A DNA stretch of 19,329 nt from DAONLM01 sp035406685 (lineage in GTDB: Bacteria > Spirochaetota > GWE2-31-10 > MWDO01): contig DAONLM010000028.1 in assembly GCA_035406685.1 (NCBI GenBank), positions 1 to 19,329 of the forward strand, written 5' to 3'. Below are positions 1 through 6,717 of this stretch, piece by piece. The notes under the pieces were generated by a model, which was given only the letters and a program-made list of their open reading frames with translations, did not search any database and had not been told where the DNA came from. The translations under genes were made by a program, and so were the position numbers. Numbering within the stretch: position 1 is the first letter of the stretch; each line of letters starts with the position of its first letter.

Positions 1-206
1 TATCCCACTTTTCCGGTAACACCACCCCATTCTATAAGGCAATCTACAACGATTGCTACCAGGTAATAGGCTTTGAGACATATTATTGAGAAAATTTATT
101 TTAAATTCTAACAAAAAATAAATGAAACTATAACAATCTTTTCTGAAACAAAATTAACCTTAGGATAATTCTATCTTTATAATCTGCTTAAAAAATAAAA
201 GCGCAC
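1..206 (+). repeat. Direct repeat, copy 1 (gene tail plus 3' flank)
   Basis: This stretch matches 700-905 at a constant offset of 699 bases. It covers the last 28 codons of an RHH-type gene and about 117 bases after its stop. In the non-coding part (about 88-206 against 787-905) I count only four mismatches; the coding part differs a little more, with two residue changes. Both copies end at the same GCGCAC and diverge just after it. The non-coding flank is as well conserved as the coding part, which points to recent tandem duplication or gene conversion rather than selection on the protein alone. Confidence 0.9.
3..89 (+). CDS. C-terminal end of an RHH-type paralogue, cut by window edge
   Basis: An open frame enters from the left edge and stops with TGA at 87-89. 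Its 28 visible residues begin SHFSGNTTPFYKAIY and end in GFETYY. They match the C-terminus of the complete gene at 249-788 except for two substitutions (S for K and T for F in the SHFxGNxTP segment). The body of the gene lies outside the window, so it cannot be said whether this copy is intact. Function is not recognised; see the complete paralogue for the inferred DNA-binding architecture. Confidence 0.75.
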   Translation, partial: SHFSGNTTPFYKAIYNDCYQVIGFETYY

Positions 207-238
207 CCTGTGATTAATATATAGAAATATTTTTATAT

Positions 239-244
239 GGAGGG
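239..244 (+). promoter_or_regulatory. Ribosome binding site that fixes the start at 249
   Basis: GGAGGG lies four bases before the ATG at 249. It overlaps the more upstream in-frame ATG at 237, which has no comparable site in front of it. The start at 249 (179 residues) is therefore preferred over 237 (183 residues). Confidence 0.7.
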
Positions 245-248
245 TTTT

Positions 249-788
249 ATGAATAAAACAATTTTAAATTGCAAAAATAATGATTACTATGAATTACATT
301 TTGTAACTACTTCAAAGATGAAGGAAAAACTTGCAAAGATTGCCAGAAAAGAAAATATCTCTTTATCAAAATTGATTTTATATGTGTTACAAAAATTCTC
401 TGATAGGATCAAAAAAAGATACTGTTTTGGGTCGGAGGATGAGAACGCCTATGAAAGAATAGACGCAGATGCATCTATTCATTTTTATCTTCCGAAGGAA
501 GATTATAGGTTTTTAAAGAAAATTCATGCTGACTTGAATTTTTTCAGCATGGCAAAATTATTGAGAAGCATCCTTGAAATTTTCATTGAAGAGTATGAGA
601 AAATGGGGATGCTTGGATTTGAAAAGAAATGCAGTCTTGTGACATTGAGACTCTGGCTGAAACTGACAGAGAAAAAGAGTTGGTGGAAGAGTAGAGAATT
701 GTCCCACTTTAAAGGGAATTTCACCCCCTTTTACAAGGCAATCTATAACGATTGCTACCAGGTAATAGGCTTTGAGACATATTATTGA
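249..788 (+). CDS. Putative double ribbon-helix-helix protein with conserved FETYY tail
   Basis: A 179-residue protein that I do not recognise as a named family. Residues about 13-55 show a short beta-prone segment (YYELHFVTT) followed by two helices (MKEKLAKIARKE and LSKLILYVLQKF) with NISLS at the turn, the pattern of CopG/Arc-type ribbon-helix-helix DNA-binding domains. Residues about 75-118 repeat the pattern (ASIHFYLPKEDYRFLKKIH, then SMAKLLRSILEIFIEEY). If both halves are real, one chain could form a pseudo-dimeric RHH unit. The tail from about residue 144 is aromatic and basic (WWKSRELSHF to GFETYY) and is shared with the copies at 3-89 and 2597-2755. A DNA-binding regulator or antitoxin-like role is inference; no toxin partner is visible nearby. 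The 3' flank is a near-perfect copy of 90-206. Confidence 0.75.
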   Translation: MNKTILNCKNNDYYELHFVTTSKMKEKLAKIARKENISLSKLILYVLQKFSDRIKKRYCFGSEDENAYERIDADASIHFYLPKEDYRFLKKIHADLNFFSMAKLLRSILEIFIEEYEKMGMLGFEKKCSLVTLRLWLKLTEKKSWWKSRELSHFKGNFTPFYKAIYNDCYQVIGFETYY

Positions 789-905
789 AAAAATTTATTT
801 TAAATTCTAACAAAAAATAAATGAAACTATAACAATCCTTTCTCAAACAAAATTAACCTTAGAATAATTCTATCTTTATAATCTGCTTAAAAAATAAAAG
901 CGCAC
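700..905 (+). repeat. Direct repeat, copy 2 (gene tail plus 3' flank)
   Basis: Second copy of the repeat seen at 1-206, holding the last codons of the gene at 249-788 and 117 bases after its stop codon, ending at GCGCAC. An 18-base segment just beyond it (937-954, AATCCTTTACAAAATTTA) reappears with one change at 2783-2800 behind the decayed third copy. Confidence 0.9.
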
Positions 906-990
906 TCCTTTCGAGTAATTATAAAATTTATGAAATAATCCTTTACAAAATTTAATTTATTCTACATATAATTTAATACTTTTATAAATA

Positions 991-1039
991 AAAAACACCT
1001 GTAATAAATAGTTCTACATAATTTATTACAGGTTTTTTT
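991..1039. terminator. Bidirectional intrinsic terminator
   Basis: A perfect 13-bp inverted repeat (997-1009 with 1021-1033, arm ACCTGTAATAAAT, 11-base loop) is flanked by an A-run on the left (991-995) and seven T on the right (1033-1039). It can terminate transcription from either side. It lies just past the stop of the minus-strand flaA-like gene and about 200 bases past the plus-strand RHH gene. Confidence 0.85.
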
Positions 1040-1049
1040 CTTAAAATAT

Positions 1050-1997
1050 TTAATCTTTATGTTTTCTTCTTTTTTCCTGCCATTGTTGAAACATAATTAG
1101 ATTCGTCTTTTCTATCTCTTTTTGTGCCTTTTCAATCAATTCTTCTTTATATATACCAAATATCTCTTCAAGAACATCAACAGAAGGTATCTTCTGAACC
1201 CCAGTAGCAGATTCTAAATTTAGTATTTCTTCATCAAATTCAATTTTTACTTCTTTTACCATTGCTATGAAATTTCCTGTAACCTCTGTTTGGACCCTAC
1301 TTATGTAAAAGCCCATCAATTTTACATAAGGATATTCAAATGGGTAATAAGGTCTTTTATTCCTTGTGTCAGCAATTACCTTTTGCTCATATTCATAAAA
1401 AGGATTTACCCATGCCCTTTCTTGCCAGCCCAAAAAATTTATATAACCAATAAATAAATCTCTTATTTCACCTCTCTGGTTTTTTATTCTTACATAAAAT
1501 TGATATGTAAAATTATTACCGCACAAGAGAACATTTATCTTTTTTAAGATACCAACATTTCTTACTACTCCTTTATTTATAAACATTGTCCCCATTATAT
1601 CGCTGCTAAGATCTGGTGAAGGATAATACGATGGTATTTCAAAAGGAGGCTCTATTAAAATATAAGTATTTGCATTTCTTTGTGGAATAAAAACACGTGC
1701 AGCCAAGACTTTTTGTTTTCTTGGACCTAATACTTTTATCTCTGTATCTACCGAATAAGTTTTATTTCTTGTTTCTGTGATAAAATGAGATGGGGTAATT
1801 CTCACATTCCAGTTTTTAGGTTGTAGGTCAATTGTCATATTATCCCTATCCTCATCACTCCAGTTACCAAAAGCAAACTTAGAAAAATCAAATGTTGTTC
1901 CATCAAGATTGCTAAAATCGATAAGAATCTCTTCTGCTGCCTTAATTACAAATATAGAAATTAAAAGAAATATAATAATTATTGTCTTCTTTTTCAT
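1050..1997 (-). CDS. flaA: Flagellar filament outer layer protein FlaA family
   Basis: A 315-residue exported protein. Residues 1-20 form a signal peptide: a short lysine-rich start (MKKK), a run of isoleucine and leucine, and a likely cleavage at VIKA-AEE. The mature part has features of the spirochaete FlaA family, which forms the sheath around the FlaB core of periplasmic flagella: AARVFIPQR, a segment GVVRNVGILKKINVLLCGNN, then the IRDLFIGYINFLGWQERAWV stretch with its glycine and tryptophan. The acidic to basic C-terminus has a predicted helix (EEIFGIYKEELIEKAQKEIE) and ends RRKHKD. The length fits the family (about 300-350 residues). Spirochaetes often carry two or more FlaA paralogues and I cannot say which one this is. 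It is monocistronic, with a sigma28-like promoter upstream and a terminator just downstream. Confidence 0.82.
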   Translation of the reverse strand: MKKKTIIIIFLLISIFVIKAAEEILIDFSNLDGTTFDFSKFAFGNWSDEDRDNMTIDLQPKNWNVRITPSHFITETRNKTYSVDTEIKVLGPRKQKVLAARVFIPQRNANTYILIEPPFEIPSYYPSPDLSSDIMGTMFINKGVVRNVGILKKINVLLCGNNFTYQFYVRIKNQRGEIRDLFIGYINFLGWQERAWVNPFYEYEQKVIADTRNKRPYYPFEYPYVKLMGFYISRVQTEVTGNFIAMVKEVKIEFDEEILNLESATGVQKIPSVDVLEEIFGIYKEELIEKAQKEIEKTNLIMFQQWQEKRRKHKD

Positions 1998-2040
1998 ATC
2001 TCTTCTTTTCCCCTTTCATGTTATTCTTTATATATAATTT

Positions 2041-2067
2041 ATATCGGTAAAAAATAAGAGGAGTTAA
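2041..2067 (-). promoter_or_regulatory. Candidate sigma28 (FliA-type) promoter for the flaA-like gene
   Basis: Read on the minus strand there is TTAA (2064-2067), a spacer of exactly 15 bases, then ACCGATAT (2041-2048). The flagellar sigma28 consensus is TAAA, 15 bases, GCCGATAA. The element ends 43 bases before the flaA-like start, leaving room for a short leader. The match is partial, mainly CCGATA and the spacing. An alternative A+T-rich sigma70 -10 (TATAAATTATATATAAAG region, about 2017-2045) cannot be excluded. No other feature is visible in the gap 1998-2276. Confidence 0.45.
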
Positions 2068-2276
2068 GAAGTAATTTCTATAAATTAAAAAATAATTGGC
2101 TTTATAATTTTTTAAAGATTCTTTTTCTTATAACACGGAAAATATAACCCCAATCACCCTGTATAAAATAGTAAAATGTGTGTCTGAATGAGCATAAATA
2201 CTTTTTTATTAAATTTTGTTTATAAAAGTCCTTTCTTTTAATCAAATTTCAGTCCTAAATCTTTTCTTAATTTATT

Positions 2277-2549
2277 CTATTCTATTTTTCCTATCTGACT
2301 TATTATACTTCTTTTATATGTATTATGGTATTGAAAACAACCCAAAAATTCTCTTATAAACTTAAATTTATGTTTATTAGATGCAATTTTTGTGAACAAA
2401 TAATCATCCATTGCATAAATAAAATCTTTTTTATTATTGAAGATATCATTGCTTTTAGTGATTTTTTTATACCCATCACATAATAATTCTATACAAATTT
2501 TATTGTATCTTTCTTCATAGTGATTTTGTAATAAGTTATTTAGTTCCAT
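2277..2549 (-). CDS. Hypothetical 90-residue ORF, weakly supported
   Basis: An open frame starting MELNNLLQNHYEERYNKI and ending SIISQIGKIE, with no recognisable motif, signal peptide or membrane segment. It is rich in Lys, Asn, Ile and Tyr, as any A+T-rich frame would be. No good ribosome binding site precedes the ATG; the nearest purine-rich run (AAGGTGTGG) is about 20 bases away. It lies between the flaA-like gene and a gene remnant, a region that looks like accessory debris. It could be a real small protein, a fragment of a larger lost gene, or chance. Confidence 0.3.
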   Translation of the reverse strand: MELNNLLQNHYEERYNKICIELLCDGYKKITKSNDIFNNKKDFIYAMDDYLFTKIASNKHKFKFIREFLGCFQYHNTYKRSIISQIGKIE

Positions 2550-2596
2550 TTATATTTTAATCATAATCCACACCTTTTTGTCTATCTATTTTTACC

Positions 2597-2755
2597 AATG
2601 TAGTCTTGTAATAGTGTTGTTATGGGTGAAATTAACAAAGATAAAATATTGGAATGAGTAGAGAATTGTCCCACTTCCAGGGTAATACAACCAAATTCTA
2701 CAATGCTAGATATAACAATTTCTATCAGATAATAGGCTTTGAGACCTATTATTAG
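2597..2755 (+). pseudogene. Decayed C-terminal remnant of the RHH-type paralogue
   Basis: The DNA aligns with 632-788, the last 52 codons of the complete paralogue. From 2599 one frame reads CSLVIVLLWVKLTKIKYW, matching CSLVTLRLWLKLTEKKSWW of the intact protein, and then hits TAG at 2659. A shift near 2650-2656 moves the homology to another frame, where SRELSHFQGNTTKFYNARY to IGFETYY* (stop 2753-2755) matches the conserved tail. No body of the gene is recognisable upstream. The 3' flank also keeps traces of the repeat (2783-2800, and a GCAC boundary near 2820). This is a remnant of a third copy, not a working gene. Confidence 0.8.
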
Positions 2756-2943
2756 AATAAATTTATTGAAAATTTTTAAGAAAATCCTTTACAAGATTTA
2801 CAAAAAAATAAAAAATGCACACAGATAAAATTGCTCTCTCATTTTTTTCAATATAGATTTTTGAAAAACCATAGTTTTTGGGTTAGATATTTTTACACTA
2901 TGTTTATTTTTTTCAGAAATTTAAAATTTTTTATAAAAAGTAC
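2756..2943. other. Non-coding spacer with degraded repeat flank
   Basis: Very A+T-rich. The first 65 bases hold a shortened, diverged version of the 3' flank found after the other two RHH gene tails, ending near GCAC at 2820. A short inverted repeat AAAAAC-CATA-GTTTTT lies at about 2863-2879. I see no gene here. Confidence 0.5.
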
Positions 2944-2972
2944 TTGACTTTTTTATTATATATTATTATATT
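2944..2972 (+). promoter_or_regulatory. Sigma70-type promoter for the glutaredoxin gene
   Basis: TTGACT (2944-2949), 17 bases, then TATATT (2967-2972). A perfect TATAAT also occurs at 2972-2977 but with a 22-base spacer. A strong AAGGAG ribosome binding site (2993-2998) follows, six bases before the ATG at 3005. Confidence 0.7.
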
Positions 2973-3004
2973 ATAATATAAGAATATATAATAAGGAGTA
3001 AAAA

Positions 3005-3241
3005 ATGAATAAAGATGTGATTGTTTATTCTACACCCTCATGCCCATACTGTATTATGGCAAAGGATTATTTTAAAAGAAACAATATCCCTTTTAAGGAT
3101 TATGATGTAAGCAGGGATAGAAATAAAGCAGAAGAAATGGTTAGAATATCGGGTCAATATGGAGTACCAGTTATTAAGATTGGTAGTAAAGTTATAATAG
3201 GCTTTAATCAAAGTGAAATAGCAAGAGCCCTTGCAGGTTAA
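3005..3241 (+). CDS. Glutaredoxin-like thiol-disulfide protein (CPYC)
   Basis: A 78-residue cytoplasmic protein that is a complete minimal glutaredoxin fold. The redox motif CPYC is at residues 13-16 after the first strand (VIVYSTPS). The GVPVIKIG segment carries the cis-proline (Pro55), and GFNQ at 66-69 marks the glutathione- or partner-binding end. It resembles the small glutaredoxin-like/NrdH/YruB type, reduced by thioredoxin reductase or glutathione, in thiol-disulfide exchange. It is monocistronic, with its own promoter and a strong terminator. No ribonucleotide reductase gene is nearby, so an NrdH role cannot be claimed. Confidence 0.9.
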   Translation: MNKDVIVYSTPSCPYCIMAKDYFKRNNIPFKDYDVSRDRNKAEEMVRISGQYGVPVIKIGSKVIIGFNQSEIARALAG

Positions 3242-3265
3242 TATGAACTAATCTTTTAAAGGGAG

Positions 3266-3295
3266 AAAAGGGAAGAGTAATCTCTTCCCTTTTTT
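3266..3295 (+). terminator. Intrinsic terminator after the glutaredoxin gene
   Basis: A perfect 12-bp stem (AAAAGGGAAGAG with CTCTTCCCTTTT, loop TAAT) runs into six T (3290-3295). It begins 25 bases after the stop codon. Confidence 0.93.
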
Positions 3296-3305
3296 GTTTA
3301 AAAAT

Positions 3306-3334
3306 TTGACAAATAATATTATTTAAAGTATAAA
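3306..3334 (+). promoter_or_regulatory. Sigma70-type promoter for guaA-folC
   Basis: Consensus TTGACA (3306-3311), a 17-base spacer, and TATAAA (3329-3334). The expected transcription start is about 22 bases before the guaA ATG at 3363, so there is no space for a purine riboswitch. An AGGA (3348-3351) 11 bases before the start is a modest ribosome binding site. Confidence 0.8.
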
Positions 3335-3362
3335 ACAAGCAAAAAACAGGATAATATCTTAT

Positions 3363-5177
3363 ATGGAAAAAATTCTTGTATTAGATTTTGGTGGACAATA
3401 CTCTCATCTTATTGCAAAAAGATTAAGATTATTAGGATACTATTCTGAGATTGCAAAACCCTCTATTTCTGTAGAGGAGATTAAAGAAACAAAAGGCATT
3501 ATTCTTTCTGGTGGGCCTGCTTCTGTTTATGATAGCAATGTCCCTTTTTTTAACTCTAAAATTCTCGATATGGATATCCCCATACTTGGGCTATGCTATG
3601 GTCATCAATTAATGTCAAAACTTTATAATGGCGACGTTAAAAAGGCAAAAGTTGGCGAATTCGGATTTACACTTCTTTATAATAAGGGGATATCCCCCCT
3701 TTTTGAAGATATAAACTTCCCATCGCAGGTATGGATGAGTCATAATGATGAGGTCACTAAATTACCAGAAGGTTTTGAAGTAATTGGCTCAACAAAAGAT
3801 TGTGAATTTGCAGCAATTCAAAATTTTAACAAAAAAAGATTTGGACTTCAATTTCATATCGAGGTAAAAGATACTCCTATTGGTGGTAAAATTTTTGAAA
3901 ACTTTGCTAAAATTTGTAATATGCCTAAAAACTGGGACCATAATAAAGTATTGGAGATTATCTTAGAAGAAATAAAGAGGGATGCAAAAGATAAAAATGT
4001 ATTACTTTTTTTATCTGGCGGGGTTGATTCTACTGTATCTTTTGCCTTGTTAAATAAGGCTCTCGGAAATAAAAGAGTTTTGGGCTTACATATAGATAAT
4101 GGGTTTATGAGAAAGAATGAGAGCAAAATAATAGCAGAGAGATATAACAATTTTGGATTTAATAACTTTATTGTAGAGGATGCGAGTAATATTTTTTTAG
4201 AGGCTATAAAAGGGGTTATAGATCCGCAAGAAAAAAGAAAAATAATAGGTGAGACATTTTTAAAAGTAAGAGATAAGGTACTTAATAAATTAAATCTAAA
4301 TTATGATGAGTTTCTTCTCGCACAGGGCACACTATACCCGGATATAATAGAATCTGGCGGTACAGATCATTCTCATACAATAAAGACACATCATAATAGA
4401 GTTGAGGGGATAAAAGAGCTTATAGAAAAAGGATTAATAATTGAGCCATTAAAAGATTTATATAAAGATGAGGTTAGAATAATTGGTAAAAAGATAGGAC
4501 TACCTGATGAACTTGTTTACAGGCACCCTTTCCCAGGCCCAGGATTGTCTATAAATGTGATCTGCTCAAACGGAAAGATCGATAAAAATTTTTATTCTAT
4601 TAAAGAAGAGATAAAAAAAATTGATTTAAGAGAGTATTTTAAAGAAGATTATGAAATAGATATTCTTCCCGTTAAATCAGTTGGTGTTCAGGGGGATGCA
4701 AGAACTTATAAATTTCCGGTTGTTATAAAGAATAGTAATATGCTAAAAGATCTTGATTGGGATAAATTGGAACTAATTTCTTCAAATATTATTAATAAAA
4801 ACAGAGATATAAATAGGGTTATTATCTCTTTATTTGAAAGAAGAAAATGTTTTTTAACAGAAGGATACTGCACAAAAGAGAGACTCGATATGTTAAGAGA
4901 AGTTGACTCTCTTGTTATTGAGGAATTAAAAAAGAATAATCTTTATAATAAGATATTTCAACATTTAACAATAATTCTCCCTTTTGCTTCAAATAGTAGT
5001 CATTGTTCCATTGTTTTAAGGCCAGTGGTTTCTGAGGATGTAATGACAGCAAGATTTGCAAGATTTAATAAAGAATTTTTAGCCACTCTTATAGAAAAAA
5101 TAAAAAAAATCGAGTTTGTCGATGCTCTTTTTTATGATATCACAAATAAACCTCCAGCCACATTTGGTTGGGAGTAA
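3363..5177 (+). CDS. guaA: GMP synthase (glutamine-hydrolysing), long eukaryote-like form
   Basis: Converts XMP to GMP with ATP and glutamine, the last step of guanylate synthesis in the cytoplasm. Residues 1-190 are a class I glutamine amidotransferase with nucleophile Cys78 in GLCYGHQ and the His165/Glu167 pair in QFHIEV (Ile where Pro is usual). Residues about 210-395 are the ATP pyrophosphatase domain with SGGVDS at 218-223 and the RHPFPGPGL segment at 387-395. The C-terminus ends NKPPATFGWE, the family signature. At 604 residues it exceeds the usual bacterial length (about 510-525). The extra part lies in the C-terminal region: PVKSVGVQGDARTYK (436-450) comes first, then an extra segment, then a second dimerisation-like unit (about 500-604). 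This is the layout of animal GMP synthetase. It contains one GGGGATATCCCC palindrome (3686-3697). Confidence 0.97.
   Translation: MEKILVLDFGGQYSHLIAKRLRLLGYYSEIAKPSISVEEIKETKGIILSGGPASVYDSNVPFFNSKILDMDIPILGLCYGHQLMSKLYNGDVKKAKVGEFGFTLLYNKGISPLFEDINFPSQVWMSHNDEVTKLPEGFEVIGSTKDCEFAAIQNFNKKRFGLQFHIEVKDTPIGGKIFENFAKICNMPKNWDHNKVLEIILEEIKRDAKDKNVLLFLSGGVDSTVSFALLNKALGNKRVLGLHIDNGFMRKNESKIIAERYNNFGFNNFIVEDASNIFLEAIKGVIDPQEKRKIIGETFLKVRDKVLNKLNLNYDEFLLAQGTLYPDIIESGGTDHSHTIKTHHNRVEGIKELIEKGLIIEPLKDLYKDEVRIIGKKIGLPDELVYRHPFPGPGLSINVICSNGKIDKNFYSIKEEIKKIDLREYFKEDYEIDILPVKSVGVQGDARTYKFPVVIKNSNMLKDLDWDKLELISSNIINKNRDINRVIISLFERRKCFLTEGYCTKERLDMLREVDSLVIEELKKNNLYNKIFQHLTIILPFASNSSHCSIVLRPVVSEDVMTARFARFNKEFLATLIEKIKKIEFVDALFYDITNKPPATFGWE
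3686..3697. repeat. GGGGATATCCCC palindrome, site 1 (inside guaA)
   Basis: A perfect 12-bp palindrome in very A+T-rich surroundings, followed by further C and then five T. In guaA the codons read GGG-ATA-TCC (Gly-Ile-Ser), so the core starts at codon position 1. Confidence 0.85.
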
Positions 5178-5180
5178 TCT

Positions 5181-6509
5181 ATGTTTGATAATATAAAAGA
5201 TGCTCTTGATTATCTCTATTCATTTGTAAATCTTGAACAGGATTTAACAAAAAAGAGTAATAGATATTCTCTTGATTCTGTTTTAAATATAATTGGTTAT
5301 TTTAATAATCCTCATAATGGAAAAAAAATAATACATATAGCAGGGACAAAAGGTAAGGGAAGTGTGTCCCTTTTTATTTCAAAAATGTTAAATATGCTTG
5401 GATATTCGGTTGCAACTTTTTTATCACCCCATCTTATAAAGCCAAATGAAAGGATTTTATTTAATCTTATAGAGATAACAGATAAAGAATTAGTAGAAAT
5501 GATAAACAGGGTAAAAGAGGTAATAGAAAGACACAAATTAAAACCAACAACTTTTGAAATATTTTTTATTATTTATCTATTGTATGCTGATAGTAAAAAG
5601 GCAAAATATCTTGTTATAGAGACAGGGCTTGGCGGAAGACTCGATTGCACAAATATAGTCACTCCTATTGTTTCTGTGATTACTTCGATTAGTTTTGATC
5701 ATACAGAGATACTTGGTGAGACTATTGAAGAGATCGCAACAGAAAAGGCTTTTATTATTAAAAATAATTCAAAAGTTGTTATTTCTAAGCAAAGATATAA
5801 TTGTGAGCATGTTTTTAAAAATAGAGCAATACAGAGTGGTTCAAAGATCTTTTTTGTTTCTCGATATTTTAAGATAAAAAATATTAAGCATAAAAAAAAT
5901 GGCAATACTTTTGATATTGTATTTGAGAACATAAAAGAAATTAATATTATTTTTAAAGATAAAATGATGATTAATAATTTTTATCTTTCTTTATTCGGAA
6001 AACATCAGATTGAGAATTTTTTGACTGCTTTTTTAACTGTTTTTATTATAAAGCCAGAAATTTTTGGGCTCTTGACAAAAATTAAGACAATTGATTTAAA
6101 AATAAAAGGAAGGATTGAAACAATAAAGGATAACCCTTTAACAATAGTAGATGTTTCACATAATGAAGATTCTATTACTAAGCTGGTTGAGACATTAAAA
6201 AAGCATTTTGGAATAAAAAAATTTGTTATTCTTATAGCTCTTGCGAGTGATAAAGATTATAGAAAAATTTATTCAACTATAAAAAGTATTGCAACTCAAA
6301 TTATTATCACAGATTTGTGTTATAAAAAATCAGAGCCAGAGAGAGACTTTGAGTATGTAAAAAATATATTTAAAAATACAATTTTAATCAAGAATCAGAA
6401 TGAGGCTATCAATTATGCTATTAAATTAAATAAACCTTTACTTGTTACAGGTTCTTTTTATTTAGCAGGGCCTTTTCTCGAAGAATATGATCGTATTTTA
6501 AAAAAATAA
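5181..6509 (+). CDS. folC: Folylpolyglutamate / dihydrofolate synthase
   Basis: ATP-dependent Mur-ligase-fold enzyme of 442 residues that adds glutamate to dihydropteroate and/or folates in the cytoplasm. The P-loop is HIAGTKGKGS (52-61). The folate-binding stretch LSPHL with NERI follows (81-92), then ETGLGGRLDCTN (147-158) and FDHTEILG (172-179). EKAFI (188-192) carries the lysine usually carbamylated in this family, and VDVSHNEDS is the C-terminal domain motif (usually DGAHNP). The length fits FolC. It starts 3 bases after the guaA stop, so the two are almost certainly co-transcribed and probably translationally coupled. Whether it has both activities cannot be read from sequence. No other folate gene is in the window. 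Confidence 0.95.
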   Translation: MFDNIKDALDYLYSFVNLEQDLTKKSNRYSLDSVLNIIGYFNNPHNGKKIIHIAGTKGKGSVSLFISKMLNMLGYSVATFLSPHLIKPNERILFNLIEITDKELVEMINRVKEVIERHKLKPTTFEIFFIIYLLYADSKKAKYLVIETGLGGRLDCTNIVTPIVSVITSISFDHTEILGETIEEIATEKAFIIKNNSKVVISKQRYNCEHVFKNRAIQSGSKIFFVSRYFKIKNIKHKKNGNTFDIVFENIKEINIIFKDKMMINNFYLSLFGKHQIENFLTAFLTVFIIKPEIFGLLTKIKTIDLKIKGRIETIKDNPLTIVDVSHNEDSITKLVETLKKHFGIKKFVILIALASDKDYRKIYSTIKSIATQIIITDLCYKKSEPERDFEYVKNIFKNTILIKNQNEAINYAIKLNKPLLVTGSFYLAGPFLEEYDRILKK

Positions 6510-6717
6510 TAGTTTTAAAAAAATTACGTTAGACAAAAATTAGTATTTTATTAGGTGGCTATCCCACTTTTTATCTATAGATATATGCAACTTTTATCAA
6601 ACATCTTTATTATAAAATATATGTTATATTATTCAGATGTCCACCTTACTAACAGGGGATATCCCCTTTTATCAAGTATATTAATAACTACTTAATAGTC
6701 TTAAATCTAGTGTTAGA
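6510..6717. other. Convergent intergenic gap between folC and the membrane protein gene
   Basis: Non-coding. It holds a 10-bp palindrome ATCTATAGAT (about 6573-6583), a spaced inverted pair AGGTGG/CCACCT (about 6553 and 6641), and the palindrome GGGGATATCCCC followed by TTTT. There is no convincing strong intrinsic terminator; the GGGG-ATAT-CCCC-TTTT element is the best candidate for ending folC transcription. Confidence 0.55.
6655..6666. repeat. GGGGATATCCCC palindrome, site 2 (intergenic)
   Basis: Same 12-bp palindrome as in guaA, here between the convergent genes folC and the 872-residue membrane protein gene. It is followed by four T. A 4-bp GGGG/CCCC stem with an ATAT loop and a short T-run is possible in the transcript. 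Confidence 0.85.

Noticed and set aside
249..788. Toxin-antitoxin pair with the RHH protein as antitoxin
   Set aside because: There is no adjacent small ORF on the same strand; about 260 bases of non-coding repeat and a terminator follow.
1..905. CRISPR array or integron-like cassette array from the repeats at the left end
   Set aside because: There are only two visible copies of a 206-base unit that includes coding sequence, with no short regular repeats or spacers.
3335..3362. Purine riboswitch ahead of guaA
   Set aside because: Only about 28 bases lie between the -10 box and the start codon, far too short for an aptamer.
3854..4150. Minus-strand 98-codon open frame inside guaA, and similar overlapping frames elsewhere
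   Set aside because: They lie opposite or out of frame to strongly supported genes, lack ribosome binding sites and show no recognisable protein features.
6560..6571. 12-base identity between 6560-6571 and the window start (1-12, TATCCCACTTTT)
   Set aside because: The match does not extend on either side and no coding tail follows, so I treat it as chance rather than a fourth RHH-tail remnant.
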